A stretch of DNA of 64,000 nucleotides from Planctomycetota bacterium. GTDB lineage: Bacteria > Planctomycetota > UBA8742 > UBA2392. The position numbers were made by a program, and so were the translations under genes. Below the pieces are notes generated by a model. The model was not told the origin of the DNA. It saw only the letters and a program-made list of their open reading frames with translations, and did no database searches. Shown here piece by piece: positions 1-11,494 of this stretch. Every line of letters begins with the position of its first letter. Position 1 is the stretch's first letter. The stretch covers positions 40,643 through 104,642 of the forward strand of contig JAHBYA010000015.1 of assembly GCA_019636195.1 (NCBI GenBank), written 5' to 3'.

Positions 1-2528
<2,528 letters not shown>

Positions 2529-2569
2529 AATCCCCAATACGGTTTTGCGAACCATGGCTGGAGGACGCC

Positions 2570-2851
2570 ATGGGAACGCTACGCTACGCCCTGCTGAACG
2601 CGCTGCTGACCCCGCTTGACGAGCAGGCCCGGCTGCGCACACCCGAAAATACCGCCCGCGCCTGGCTGCAAAGCCAGCTTGGCGATGCCGGGTTTGCCTC
2701 TGACTTTCGCATCGTGAACGCCGAAACCACCGGCTTGAACGCCACCGTCGAGGCCGAAATGAATGAGGGGCAGGAGTGGCGCGACATGCGCCTTGCCCTT
2801 GAGTTCGCGCAAGGCCAGTGGACCGTCACGGCGTTTGAGTGGCTGGACTGA
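2570..2851 (+). CDS. Small hypothetical protein (93 aa)
   Basis: A 93-residue soluble, acidic protein with no signal peptide or membrane segment. The start is supported by GGAGG five bases upstream of the ATG. It follows carB closely on the same strand and may be cotranscribed with it. The sequence reads like a small alpha/beta domain (helix, then strands such as ATVEAEM and TVTAFEWLD). I do not recognise a family. The ordinary high-GC codon pattern and clear ribosome binding site make it a likely real gene. Confidence 0.7.
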   Translation: MGTLRYALLNALLTPLDEQARLRTPENTARAWLQSQLGDAGFASDFRIVNAETTGLNATVEAEMNEGQEWRDMRLALEFAQGQWTVTAFEWLD

Positions 2852-2886
2852 CTTGCGCGGCGGGCACTTGTTCCTAGCTTCGCGGC

Positions 2887-3756
2887 ATGCCTGCGCGGTT
2901 GACCAAGCTTTCACGTACCGGTGTCCCCCACCGCGAGGCGGCTGTGCGGGCCGTCAAGGACCCGCGCAAACGGCTGCTGCGTGTGCTTGACCTGCTGGAA
3001 GCGAACCTGGGTGTGCCGGTGTGGGACGGCCGCAAAGATGCCCTGGAAGTCATGGTCCTGACCATCCTGTCCCAGAACACAACCGACCCCAACGCCCTGC
3101 GCGGTTACCAGAACCTGGCAGCCAAGCTGCCCGCCAAACGCGCCACCGGCAAAGACGCGCGCAAACTACCACGCGACGCCGACGGACAAATCGACAAAGT
3201 GGCGCTGCGCCTTTCCAACGCCGCCGACGCCGTTGAGCCGCCGGACTGGGTTGCGGTCGCAAACCTGTCTCAGAAAGAGCTGGCCGAGTACATCCGCGCA
3301 GCCGGCCTGCCCGACAGCAAGTCGGGCGCAATTCTGGCGCTGCTGCACTGGGTCAAGGACGTGACGGGCAAGTACTCGCTGGACGCGGCCATCGAACAGC
3401 TAGGTCTTGACGCGTCAATCCAGGCGCTATCGCAGCTCAAGGGCATCGGCGTCAAGACGATCAGCGTGACCCTGATTGAAGCCACGGGCGCGGACCTGTG
3501 CCCGGTGGATACCCACGTGCACCGCATACTGAACCGGCTGGGCATCGTCAGCACCGGCGACAATCGCGACAAGACCTTCACGCTGCTCAAGCCGATGTTG
3601 CCGCTCGGCCGCGCGTACAGTCTGCACCACAACCTGCTGACGTTCGGGCGCACGGTGTGCACAGCCAAAAGCCCTCGCTGCGGAGAGTGTTTCCTGCGCA
3701 AGCTCTGCCCGCAAGTCGGTGTTGAGGCTACTTCACGTCGGAGTCGCGCTGGGTGA
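2887..3756 (+). CDS. nth: Endonuclease III-like DNA glycosylase/AP lyase
   Basis: A base-excision-repair enzyme of the HhH-GPD superfamily that removes oxidised pyrimidines and nicks AP sites. The helix-hairpin-helix reads LKGIGVKTISVTL with Lys190 in the catalytic-lysine position, and Asp208 follows in VDTHVHRI. The 18-residue spacing equals that of E. coli Nth. The C-terminus carries the iron-sulfur loop CTAKSPRCGECFLRKLC, with Cys spacing 6-2-5. At 289 aa it is longer than the usual 210-220 aa. The excess is a basic N-terminal extension and an insert at about residues 85-120, rich in Lys, Arg and Asp. The last 29 bases overlap the convergent minus-strand gene ending at 3728. A MutY-like or Ogg-like specificity is less likely because the Nth signature is intact. 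Confidence 0.92.
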   Translation: MPARLTKLSRTGVPHREAAVRAVKDPRKRLLRVLDLLEANLGVPVWDGRKDALEVMVLTILSQNTTDPNALRGYQNLAAKLPAKRATGKDARKLPRDADGQIDKVALRLSNAADAVEPPDWVAVANLSQKELAEYIRAAGLPDSKSGAILALLHWVKDVTGKYSLDAAIEQLGLDASIQALSQLKGIGVKTISVTLIEATGADLCPVDTHVHRILNRLGIVSTGDNRDKTFTLLKPMLPLGRAYSLHHNLLTFGRTVCTAKSPRCGECFLRKLCPQVGVEATSRRSRAG

Positions 3757-5884
3757 GGTTCAAGGCCTGCGGCAGGCGCTGGCTGCCCGCCGGCTTGTCA
3801 GCCCCGGCAAGCTCAACCTGCAGGCGTGAAAGCTCGTTGCGCACCTGCCACGCGTTGGGCACGTTGATGGTTGAGGCCGCGGCAAACGCGCGCCGGAAGG
3901 TGGCGCGGTCGCCGGTTTCAACGGCGCGGCGGCACAGTTCAAGGTAGCCTTCCAGCGCCGCCACCTGCCCGTGCACCAGGCCCGCCCGAGTCTTCCAGTC
4001 GTCCAGGGTTTGAAACAGCACCTCGCCGGCAAGCGCATCCACGAGGGCGGCGCCCGCGGCCTTGGCGTGTTCGGGATTGGCGCCTTCGGCGTATGCGCTG
4101 ATTGCCTCAAGGGCGCTCGCGTCGCCCAGCGCAATCTGGATGCCGAGCATCGTGATGCGCGCAGCCACCACATACACCGGCGCGTCCCTCCAGGGGTCAT
4201 CGCCGTCCTTGGGCTTTCCCGCCAGTTCAAGCAGTGCCTTCATTGCCTCGTCGCTGATGGCGCGCCGCAGCTTGCCGTCCAGCGCCCGCAGGGCGCGTGT
4301 GAACACGGCCCGCGTAACCGGGTTGGCGTCGGTCAGCGCGGCCAGCAGCCTGGCGCGCGCGGCGTCAGTCAGCGCGTCCGCGCCCCGCAGCAGGCTGATC
4401 AACTGGCGGGCCAGCAACGGGTCATTGGTGGCGCCGCTGAGCTTCTCGATGGCCGTCTGCATGTCAGCGGGCGTCGCCACCCCTTTCAGCACCTCGGCCG
4501 CGAGCGCCTGTTGCGCCGCGCGTGTGCTGGCAAGCGCCGTGCGCGCCGGGCCCTCAAGGCGCCGGGCAACTTCCGGCCGGGACACCATTTCAAGGGTCGC
4601 GCGGAAGAACTCGCTGCCGGTCAGCATCGTCTCGGCGCCTTTCCAGACCGCCGCCAGCTCGGCGTCGGACAGTTCTCCGGCCCCGGTCAGCCACCGCGCA
4701 GCGCCCGCGGCCAGGGAGTCCTGGCGGCTTGCCAGCAGGCGCACGACGCGGGCGCGGGCCGGCTCCGACAACGGGCAGTCTTTCGCTATCCACAGCGCGC
4801 ATGAAAGCTGGATGGCGTCGGTGCTGCTCTCGATGACCGGGGAAAGCAGCTCGCCCTTGCGGGCTGGTGCCAGGCACTCAATGAAGCGCGCGGACATGTC
4901 CAGCGCAATCCAGTTGCCTGATGCCAGCAGGCGCATCGCGGGTGCCACATCCGCGGCAGAAGCCAGCGACCGCGTGCGATCGTCGGCGCCCAGGGCCAGT
5001 GCCAGCCACTGCAGCAGCTCAATGCCCGGGTTTGCGTGGTATTCGCGCCGGATGCGCTCCGCTGCCTCGGTATCGCCGGCTGCGCCTTCGGCCAGCAGCA
5101 ACGCTGCTACCACACGCCGCTCATCGTCGGCAAGCAGGTGGTCAATCAGTTCGCGCCCGCAGCGCGCGCCATCGCCGCCCCCCGAGGACAATGTGACATA
5201 GAAAAACATGGCCTGGCCCAGCCGCATCGGGCGAGCAACGAGCGCGCGTTCAGGCGGCGGGTTGCCCAAGGCCTGTTGAAACGCACGGTTCAAGGCGTCG
5301 CGCACGTACACCATCTGGCGGGGGTCGCCCGACACCTGGATGTTCAGTTGCGGCTTGAGCAGCACCTGGCTGTACTGTTCCAGCGCCTCGCGTGACACAA
5401 CCACGGCCCGGCCGCTGGCCGCCGTAAGCTGCGCCATCGCCAGTTGAGGCGCTTTCATGATGGCCAGGCTGGGCACGAACCCGAAGCGACGCACCTGCAT
5501 TTCCTGTTGCGTCATTTCGCGCAGCACCGCCGCATTATCAATCCGGAACAGGTTCATCAGGGCCGCGCGGCCGTGCTCATTGAGATGCGCGTTGTCACCC
5601 GTCGCGCACTCAACGGCGTAGGCAAATTCTTCGCCGATGCGGATCAGCGCGCCGCTGGCGCGCACGCGGACTTCGGCGTCGTCGTGGATCAGCGCCTTGC
5701 GCAGCGGCTTGCGGGCCTTCTCGCCCAATCCTGCCAGTTCGCGCGTGGCGCGCTCACGGGTGGGCCAGTCTTCGCTGGCAAGGTTGCTGATCAGCGCCTC
5801 GATATGCGCAGACTCATCCGCATTGTCCTGGGCGGCGAGGACAGGAAGACATGCCAGGAGTGCTAGGACCGCCAACCATCGCAC
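3728..5884 (-). CDS. Secreted HEAT-like repeat protein, function unknown
   Basis: A 718-residue protein with a clean signal peptide (MRWLAVLALLACLPVLAA then QDN), so probably exported. Residues of about 30-110 form HEAT/armadillo-type helical repeats (DWPTRERATRELAGLGEKARKP, shown only in part in the genome, followed by DDAEVRVRASGALIRIG). The rest is Ala/Leu/Arg-rich helical repeat without catalytic signatures. I chose the GTG at 5884 because GAGGTG lies six bases upstream and the signal peptide then begins correctly; a GTG at 5899 is also in frame. The start overlaps the 3' end of hutI by about 22 bp, which suggests translational coupling. The 3' end overlaps nth in convergent orientation. 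Probably a scaffold or interaction protein. Confidence 0.75.
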   Translation of the reverse strand: MRWLAVLALLACLPVLAAQDNADESAHIEALISNLASEDWPTRERATRELAGLGEKARKPLRKALIHDDAEVRVRASGALIRIGEEFAYAVECATGDNAHLNEHGRAALMNLFRIDNAAVLREMTQQEMQVRRFGFVPSLAIMKAPQLAMAQLTAASGRAVVVSREALEQYSQVLLKPQLNIQVSGDPRQMVYVRDALNRAFQQALGNPPPERALVARPMRLGQAMFFYVTLSSGGGDGARCGRELIDHLLADDERRVVAALLLAEGAAGDTEAAERIRREYHANPGIELLQWLALALGADDRTRSLASAADVAPAMRLLASGNWIALDMSARFIECLAPARKGELLSPVIESSTDAIQLSCALWIAKDCPLSEPARARVVRLLASRQDSLAAGAARWLTGAGELSDAELAAVWKGAETMLTGSEFFRATLEMVSRPEVARRLEGPARTALASTRAAQQALAAEVLKGVATPADMQTAIEKLSGATNDPLLARQLISLLRGADALTDAARARLLAALTDANPVTRAVFTRALRALDGKLRRAISDEAMKALLELAGKPKDGDDPWRDAPVYVVAARITMLGIQIALGDASALEAISAYAEGANPEHAKAAGAALVDALAGEVLFQTLDDWKTRAGLVHGQVAALEGYLELCRRAVETGDRATFRRAFAAASTINVPNAWQVRNELSRLQVELAGADKPAGSQRLPQALNLTQRDSDVK

Positions 5885-7116
5885 GTCATCACCTCGCACA
5901 GGTTGCTTCCGGCATAGTACGCGATTTCGCGCTCGTCATCGACATCCCAAAGCCCAAATGCCGCGCGCGCGCCGGGCGCGACCACGCCGTATTCACCGGG
6001 CGGCAGGCGCAGGGCGTGGGCGGCGTTGGCCGTAAAACCGGCCAGCGCTTCCGCGGGCGACAAGCCGCAGTGCATCACCGCAAGGTTCATTACGAATGCC
6101 GGGTTGCAGACCGGCGAGCTTCCCGGGTTGAAATCCGTCGCCAGCGCCACGCACAGGCCCATATCAATCAGCTTGCGGCCGTCGGCCCACTTGTCCATTT
6201 TCAGCGCGTAGGTGCTGCCGGGCAGCAGCACGGCGGCTGTGCCGGCGTCGCGCATGGCCTTGGCGCCGGCGTCGTCAAGGTACTCAAGGTGGTCGGCGCT
6301 GTGGGCGCCGACACTTGCCGCGATCGTCGCCCCGCCGGTCAGGTGCAATTGCTCGGCGTGGATCGTGACGTGCAGGCCCAGCCGGCTCGCGGCCTGCGCC
6401 ACGGCACGAGTTTCAGCGGGCGTGAACACGCCCCTTTCACAGAAAACGTCCGCGCGCTGGGCCAGTCCGTCACGGGCGGCAGCGGGCAGGATCTGCTCCA
6501 TCACCAGCCGCAGGTACTCCGCGCGTTTTTCGTCGCCGCCGCGGTACTCGGCGGGCAGGCTGTGCGCGGCAAGGCAGGTGCGCACGGTGTGCATGTCGGC
6601 GAGCTCGCCGGCGTCACGAATGGCCGCAAGCTGGCGCCGTTCATCCTTCGTGTTCAAGCCGTAGCCTGATTTGCCCTCGGCGACGACCACCCCGTGATTG
6701 CGCAATCGGCGCAGGTTGCGGACGGTCTGCGCAAGCAAGGTTGCGTCGTCGGCTTGCCGCACGGCCGTCATGCTGGTCAGGATTCCGCCGCCGCGTGCAG
6801 CGATTTGCTCATAGCTGGCGCCGGCTATGCGCATCTCGAACTCTTCGGCCCGGGCCTTCACGAAAGCCGGGTGCGTGTGGCAGTCGATCAGGCCGGTTGT
6901 CAGCACGCGGCCCCCGGCATCAACACGGTCAGCCCCGGCAAACTCGGCCGGCAGTCCCGCCCGCGGACCGGCGTAGGCCACGCGCCCGCCGCGCACGGCA
7001 ACGCACGGGTCATCCGCCAGCACGCCAAGCTCGCGCATGGCGGGGCCAAGCAGCGGCCCGCCCGCGCCGCAGGTAACGACACGCCGGATGTTCTCGATGA
7101 CCTGCATGTCCCCCAT
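5863..7116 (-). CDS. hutI: Imidazolonepropionase
   Basis: Third step of histidine degradation: hydrolysis of 4-imidazolone-5-propanoate to N-formimino-L-glutamate. The 417-aa product has the amidohydrolase layout. The metal-binding strand is GLIDCHTHPAFV near residue 75, followed by EGKSGYGL, the histidine-containing VTIHAEQ and SADHLEYL, and ATDFNPGSSP, which is characteristic of HutI. The end (FTANAAHALRLPPGEYGVVAPG) is also typical. The usual DPHTH is DCHTH here. It lies 12 bp downstream of the class III aminotransferase and overlaps the secreted HEAT-like gene. hutH, hutU and hutG are not in the window, so the pathway must be completed elsewhere. Confidence 0.93.
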   Translation of the reverse strand: MGDMQVIENIRRVVTCGAGGPLLGPAMRELGVLADDPCVAVRGGRVAYAGPRAGLPAEFAGADRVDAGGRVLTTGLIDCHTHPAFVKARAEEFEMRIAGASYEQIAARGGGILTSMTAVRQADDATLLAQTVRNLRRLRNHGVVVAEGKSGYGLNTKDERRQLAAIRDAGELADMHTVRTCLAAHSLPAEYRGGDEKRAEYLRLVMEQILPAAARDGLAQRADVFCERGVFTPAETRAVAQAASRLGLHVTIHAEQLHLTGGATIAASVGAHSADHLEYLDDAGAKAMRDAGTAAVLLPGSTYALKMDKWADGRKLIDMGLCVALATDFNPGSSPVCNPAFVMNLAVMHCGLSPAEALAGFTANAAHALRLPPGEYGVVAPGARAAFGLWDVDDEREIAYYAGSNLCEVMTCDGWRS

Positions 7117-7128
7117 GCTGGTTTCTCT

Positions 7129-8478
7129 TCAGCCCCGGCCGAGCTGCTTGCGGGCGTCTTCAACGGCTGCCGCAAACAGGCTGACGGCCTTGTCGGCCTC
7201 TTCTTTGCTGAGCACAAGGCTGGGGCAGAACCGGATGTTGTTTTCGCCGCAACCCAGGATCAGCAGCCCGCGTGCAAATGCCGTCAGCTCGATCGTGTTG
7301 CGCAACTCGGCGTCGCGCTCTTTGCCCTGCTTGCTCTTTACAATCTCCACGCCCAGCATCAGGCCCATGCCGCGCACCTCGCCTGCAACCGGGCTGCCCT
7401 TGGCCCACTCGTCCAGCCGCATTTTCATGTACTCGCCCACGCCGGCCGCGTTGGCGGTCAATCCTTCATCCAGAAGCTTGATCGTCTCGACGGCGGCTGC
7501 GCAGGCGATGGGGTTGCCGCCGAAGGTGCTGGCGTGGCTGCCGGGCGGCCAGGTCATGATGTCTTTTTTGGCGATCACGGCGCCCAGCGGCAGACCCGAC
7601 GCGATGCCCTTGGCGCTGGTGATGATGTCGGCCTCAATCCCGAAGTGCTCATGCGCCCAGAACTTGCCGGTGCGGCCCATGCCGCTTTGCACCTCGTCCA
7701 GCACCAGCAGAATGCCGTGCTTGTCGCACAGCGCGCGCAAGCCCGGCAGAAAGTTTGCCGGCGGCACGACGTAGCCGCCTTCGCCCTGGACAGGCTCAAC
7801 AAAGATTGCCGCCACTTCTTCGGCCTGCACTTCGCGCTTGAAGATCACGTTGTCGAAGTAATCAAGCGCGTCCTGTGCCACCTTCTCAGGTGTGTCCAGG
7901 TGCGGCGCCGCGCGGTACGAGTACGGGTAGTTGGCGTGGATCACGCTGGGCACCAGCGGCGCGTAATGGTTGCGATGGATCGCCTTGCTGCAGCCCAGGC
8001 TCATTGCGCCGTAGGTGCGCCCGTGAAACGCCCCGCGAAAGCTGATCAGGTATGGCCGCTTGGTGTACCAGCGCGCAAGCTTCATCGCGCCCTCGTTGGC
8101 CTCCGCGCCGCTGTTACAGAAGAACACGCGGTGCGGCCCGCCCCTGGTGCGTTCGCTGATCATGCGCGCAAGCTGTGCCTGCACCGGATAGTAGAAGTCC
8201 GTGCCCGACATGTGCGTGAACCGCGACGCGGCCTCGCTGATTGCCTGCACGATGCGCGGGTGGCTGTGGCCCGTGGCGTTGACGGCGATGCCGGCCGTCA
8301 TGTCCAGAAACACGTTCCCGTCGATGTCCTCGGCGACTACGCCCGTGCCGCGCGCCATGACAAACGGGTAGCCGCGGGTGTAGCTGGACGAGATGAAATC
8401 CTTGTCGGCGGCAATCGCAGCCGCGGCCTTGGGGCCGGGCAGCGCGGTCTTGATGTCGGGCACAGTCGCGTAGTTCAT
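7129..8478 (-). CDS. Class III (ornithine/4-aminobutyrate type) aminotransferase
   Basis: A PLP-dependent omega-aminotransferase, 449 aa. Visible landmarks are the phosphate-binding CNSGAEANEGAMKLAR, the substrate loop SFRGAFHGRTYGAMSLG, the cofactor Asp in LVLDEVQSGMGRTGKF, and the Schiff-base Lys290 in SAKGIASGLPLGA. The start at 8478 is supported by GGAG seven bases upstream; the frame stays open further 5' but that stretch is antisense to intergenic DNA and the macrodomain gene. It resembles the acetylornithine/GABA aminotransferase family of archaeal type, and the exact amino donor cannot be read from sequence. The 12-bp spacing to hutI suggests an amino-acid catabolism operon. Confidence 0.9.
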   Translation of the reverse strand: MNYATVPDIKTALPGPKAAAAIAADKDFISSSYTRGYPFVMARGTGVVAEDIDGNVFLDMTAGIAVNATGHSHPRIVQAISEAASRFTHMSGTDFYYPVQAQLARMISERTRGGPHRVFFCNSGAEANEGAMKLARWYTKRPYLISFRGAFHGRTYGAMSLGCSKAIHRNHYAPLVPSVIHANYPYSYRAAPHLDTPEKVAQDALDYFDNVIFKREVQAEEVAAIFVEPVQGEGGYVVPPANFLPGLRALCDKHGILLVLDEVQSGMGRTGKFWAHEHFGIEADIITSAKGIASGLPLGAVIAKKDIMTWPPGSHASTFGGNPIACAAAVETIKLLDEGLTANAAGVGEYMKMRLDEWAKGSPVAGEVRGMGLMLGVEIVKSKQGKERDAELRNTIELTAFARGLLILGCGENNIRFCPSLVLSKEEADKAVSLFAAAVEDARKQLGRG

Positions 8479-8608
8479 CGTCGGTCTCCACGGTTGTCGG
8501 CATTCATGGGGCAGGCAGGCGCCGGCAAGAAACCCCGGCGCGCCTTCCTGACCCCTGAACTCTGTCCGCTGTAGGTTATAAGTTGCAACGCGCGCATCGA
8601 AAGCACTC

Positions 8609-9169
8609 ATGGCTACGCTTCGCTGGCAACAGAAAATCAAGGGCTGCTCACTGGCGGTGGTGCAGGGCGACATCACAGCCGAGCAATGCGATGCCATTGT
8701 CAACGCCGCCAACACGCGCCTTGCCCACGGCGGCGGCGTGGCCGGGGCGATTGCAGGGGCCGGCGGCCCCGAAATCCAGCAGCAGAGCGACGCCTGGGTC
8801 GCCGCCCACGGCGAAGTGCCGACCGGCGGCGCCGCAATCACCGGCGCGGGCAGGTTGGCTGCAATGCACGTGATTCATGCCGTGGGCCCGATATGGGGCA
8901 CCGGCGACGAAGAAGCCATGCTGGCGTCGGCCATACGCGCGGCATTGGCGCTGGCTGAACAGCACAAGCTGGCAAGCATCGCGTTTCCAGCCATCAGCAG
9001 CGGCATTTACGGCTTTCCCAAAGAGCTGTGCGCAAGAGTGTTCTTTGACGTGACCGAGCAGTGGCTTGACGACACGCCCAGGCGCAGCCTCACGGACGTC
9101 CGCTTCTGCAACTTTGACGACCCGACCGCGACCGTGTTTGAACGCGAGGCCCGGCGCAGGTTCGGGTAG
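8609..9169 (+). CDS. Macrodomain protein (ADP-ribose or O-acetyl-ADP-ribose binding)
   Basis: A 186-aa single macrodomain. The fold signatures are VVQGDITAEQCDAIVNAANTRL, with the Asp and Asn that contact ADP-ribose, the Gly-rich loop AHGGGVAGAIAGAGG, the strand HVIHAVGPIW and the phosphate loop FPAISSGIYGFP. Family members hydrolyse O-acetyl-ADP-ribose or remove ADP-ribose from proteins. Start ATG 8609 is the only sensible one. It is divergent from the aminotransferase at 8478 with a 130-bp gap that should hold both promoters. Confidence 0.92.
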   Translation: MATLRWQQKIKGCSLAVVQGDITAEQCDAIVNAANTRLAHGGGVAGAIAGAGGPEIQQQSDAWVAAHGEVPTGGAAITGAGRLAAMHVIHAVGPIWGTGDEEAMLASAIRAALALAEQHKLASIAFPAISSGIYGFPKELCARVFFDVTEQWLDDTPRRSLTDVRFCNFDDPTATVFEREARRRFG

Positions 9170-9209
9170 GCGCTGGACGAAACGCATCAGTCGCCTACCA
9201 TGCACAATC

Positions 9210-9521
9210 ATGTCGGAAGCCGTGAACATCTACCTTGAACTGGTCAAAAAGCACGGCATGCCGGCGCATCCGCAGCTGATGCAACTGGGAAAAGACTGGT
9301 ACCTGATGCCCGAGGGCCTTGATCAGGACCCCAACGACCCGGTCAGCACCGCGGTGTTTCGGATTCCGCCGGCTGATGAACTGGCAAGCATTCTTGCCCG
9401 CTACGCCAGCGAATGGGCGGCAAGCTTCGTCAGCCCTGACGACGAAGACGAAGCCCCGTCCGACGACGCCGTCACGCGCCTGAAGCAGGTACGCCACGAG
9501 GCCAGCCGCCGCAAGCGCTAA
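9210..9521 (+). CDS. Small hypothetical protein (103 aa)
   Basis: A 103-aa protein starting at ATG 9210 (MSEAVNIYLELVKKHGMPAH), 40 bp after the macrodomain gene on the same strand. The frame stays open upstream, but that part overlaps the macrodomain gene and is not credible as coding. The C-terminus is acidic and then basic (SPDDEDEAPSDDAV then HEASRRKR). No signal peptide or membrane segment is seen and I recognise no family. It ends tail-to-tail with the M16-like gene, sharing three bases. Confidence 0.65.
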   Translation: MSEAVNIYLELVKKHGMPAHPQLMQLGKDWYLMPEGLDQDPNDPVSTAVFRIPPADELASILARYASEWAASFVSPDDEDEAPSDDAVTRLKQVRHEASRRKR

Positions 9522-10795
9522 CCCAACCGGAACTCACTGTGCGGCCGCAGGCGCTTGAGCGCGGCGCGTACCTGCGCGGGTTTCACGGCGGCGATTTCCT
9601 TGATCTGTGCCTCGGGTTTCTGCCGGAACCCGAGCAGGCTTTGCAGCACGAGGTCACTGCTGCGGGCGGTCATGCTGTCCAGCGCCGACTTGCGCGACTC
9701 AATCAGGCTTTCGCGCGCCGCCGCAAATTCGTCGTCATTGAAGCCGCCCTTCACCAATCGTGAAAACTCGCTGCGAATCAGCTTCACGGCCTGCTCAGCC
9801 TTGCCCGGATCCACCGCCGCGCGCGCCTGCATCACGCCGCGCACGCGCTGCAAGCCGCTGTGAACGGCGTACGCCAGCCCGTGCGTCTCGCGCACGACCT
9901 TGAACAGGCGGCTGGTGGACAGGCCGCCGAAAATCGCGTCGGCATACAGGCATGCGGCGAAGGACTTGTCGCCGTAGGCCCCGGCGCCGGTCCACGCGAA
10001 GTGCAGGTGGGTCTGCTCGGTCTGGGCCTTGACCCGATCGCGCGAGACGGTCTTGCGGTGCGGCAACGGCCGGTGCTCGGGCGCAACCACCCGCTTGCCG
10101 CGCGGCAGATCCAGCGCCCGGGCCAGCACAGCCAGCCCGCGTTCTTCTTTGACCGGGCCGGTAACGAAGGCCATCACGCCCGCGTTACCAAGCAGCAACC
10201 TGTGGCGCTCGGTCAACATCGGCGCGTCGATGGCCGGCAGGTCTTCAATGCGGCCCTGTTCAGAGATTGCGCCGGGCGTGCCCGCGTAAGTCCTTTGTGC
10301 AGCCAGCAATGCGGCCCACGCCGGTTTGTCGTCGGCGATTGCGCGCAACTCCTGCTCATGCTGGAACTTCTCCTGCTCAATGAAGTCGGCACGCAAAACG
10401 CTTTGTTCGGTGGCGGGACGGGTCAGCACTTCGGCCAGCAGGCCAAGGGCGCCCTCAAGCTCTTTGGAACCTTTGGGCAGGAAGCGGTCAGAGGGGAACT
10501 CGATTGTTCCCACCAGCGCCTGCACGTCGCCAAAGCGCGTCACGCCGACGCTTAGCGAGGCGCCGTACAGCTCTTCCCCGGCGCGGGCCAGTTCGCGCCG
10601 CGTGGGGTAGCGCTCGCTGCCGCTGCGCAGCACGCGGGCCAGCAACGCGTTTTGTGTCGCGATGCCCTGTACGATCGGCTCAAGAAAGTACACGCGCGCG
10701 CGCGCAGTCTTGAAGCGGTCACTGAACAGGGCGCACAGGCGTACACCGGGGCTGGGCACGACCGAAAGGAACTCGCGGTAACGGCTGGTTTTCAT
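9518..10795 (-). CDS. M16 (insulinase)-family protein lacking the zinc motif, YmfF-like
   Basis: A 425-aa protein with the two-lobed M16 layout. The N-lobe contains SGSERYPTRRELARAGEELYGASL and the C-lobe GGLSTSRLFKVVRETHGLAYAVHSG, both typical of the YmfF/PqqL group. The catalytic HxxEH inverted zinc motif is absent from the N-terminal part, so it is probably the non-catalytic half of a heterodimeric peptidase. In Bacillus-type genomes YmfF is paired with the active YmfH, and no such partner lies beside it here. Start ATG 10795 begins MKTSRYREFLS; a more upstream in-frame start (10873) has no better ribosome binding site. Confidence 0.82.
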   Translation of the reverse strand: MKTSRYREFLSVVPSPGVRLCALFSDRFKTARARVYFLEPIVQGIATQNALLARVLRSGSERYPTRRELARAGEELYGASLSVGVTRFGDVQALVGTIEFPSDRFLPKGSKELEGALGLLAEVLTRPATEQSVLRADFIEQEKFQHEQELRAIADDKPAWAALLAAQRTYAGTPGAISEQGRIEDLPAIDAPMLTERHRLLLGNAGVMAFVTGPVKEERGLAVLARALDLPRGKRVVAPEHRPLPHRKTVSRDRVKAQTEQTHLHFAWTGAGAYGDKSFAACLYADAIFGGLSTSRLFKVVRETHGLAYAVHSGLQRVRGVMQARAAVDPGKAEQAVKLIRSEFSRLVKGGFNDDEFAAARESLIESRKSALDSMTARSSDLVLQSLLGFRQKPEAQIKEIAAVKPAQVRAALKRLRPHSEFRLG

Positions 10796-11103
10796 GCGGG
10801 GTAATGCCTGCGGGTACAATTTGAGCGGCGAAGTGTAGCAGACCCGCAGAAACCGCAAGCCGTTAATTGACAATGACAGGCAACGGATACGGGAATCAAA
10901 ACCGGTAACGAATTGTTTGTGGCCACACGAAAGGTTGATGAAGACACAACGATTTTTGTCGAAACTCTGAGGCGGCTGGGACGTTTAACAGCCAGACAGT
11001 CATAGGGCGGGCGGCCGAATTGGGCCAGCCGCAAACCCCTAGGAGAGCAAGAACGGCCGACAGGCCGGCAAGGGCGCGCATCGCGCCAAGGAGACAGTTT
11101 GCC
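10796..11103. other. Gene-free stretch between divergent genes
   Basis: About 300 bp between the divergent M16-like gene and the 80-aa gene at 11104. I see no credible ORF, no RNA gene and no strong sigma-70-type promoter pair. It ends with AAGGAGAC, the ribosome binding site of the 11104 gene. Confidence 0.5.
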
Positions 11104-11346
11104 ATGACACAAGTACTCACACGAACCATGCTGGCAAGCGGTGTCGTGGACGCGAATGAAAAGCGCGTACACCTGGGCGACCGCGTGCTGGACCTGAACT
11201 CCGGCTTGACCTGCGTGGTGCTGGACCACTGCCCTGAACTTGGCCCGGATTGCGTGTATGTCCAGATCGTCGAGCACGACGGCCTGGTCATGAGCTTCTG
11301 GGCGGACCCGAAGCAACTCATGAAAATCCCGCGCGAAGCGGCGTAG
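11104..11346 (+). CDS. Small hypothetical protein (80 aa)
   Basis: An 80-aa soluble protein starting MTQVLTRTMLASG. The start is fixed by a strong AAGGAGAC about eight bases upstream; the open frame further 5' has no ribosome binding site. The composition (DLNSGLTCVVLDHCPELG, VYVQIVEHDGLVMSFW) suggests a small beta-barrel-like domain. I recognise no family. A hairpin terminator candidate lies about 110 bp downstream. Confidence 0.7.
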   Translation: MTQVLTRTMLASGVVDANEKRVHLGDRVLDLNSGLTCVVLDHCPELGPDCVYVQIVEHDGLVMSFWADPKQLMKIPREAA

Positions 11347-11455
11347 CCTGTGGGCAAGCCCCCCCGCCCACCGGAATACGCGTCGCTTGCGCGACGTTCA
11401 TGAAGACGAAGGGTTTGCGCGCCGTAACTGTCCCCCCGACCACGGCGCGCGCAGA

Positions 11456-11494
11456 GACAGGCGGCAGTTTCCCCCCAGCCGCCTGTCTTCTATT
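11456..11494. terminator. Bidirectional hairpin terminator candidate
   Basis: Perfect 10-bp inverted repeat GACAGGCGGC (11456-11465) and GCCGCCTGTC (11478-11487) with a 12-nt loop. It is followed by a weak T-rich TTCTATTT on the plus strand. It sits between convergent genes ending at 11346 and 11490, as expected for a shared terminator. Confidence 0.6.
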
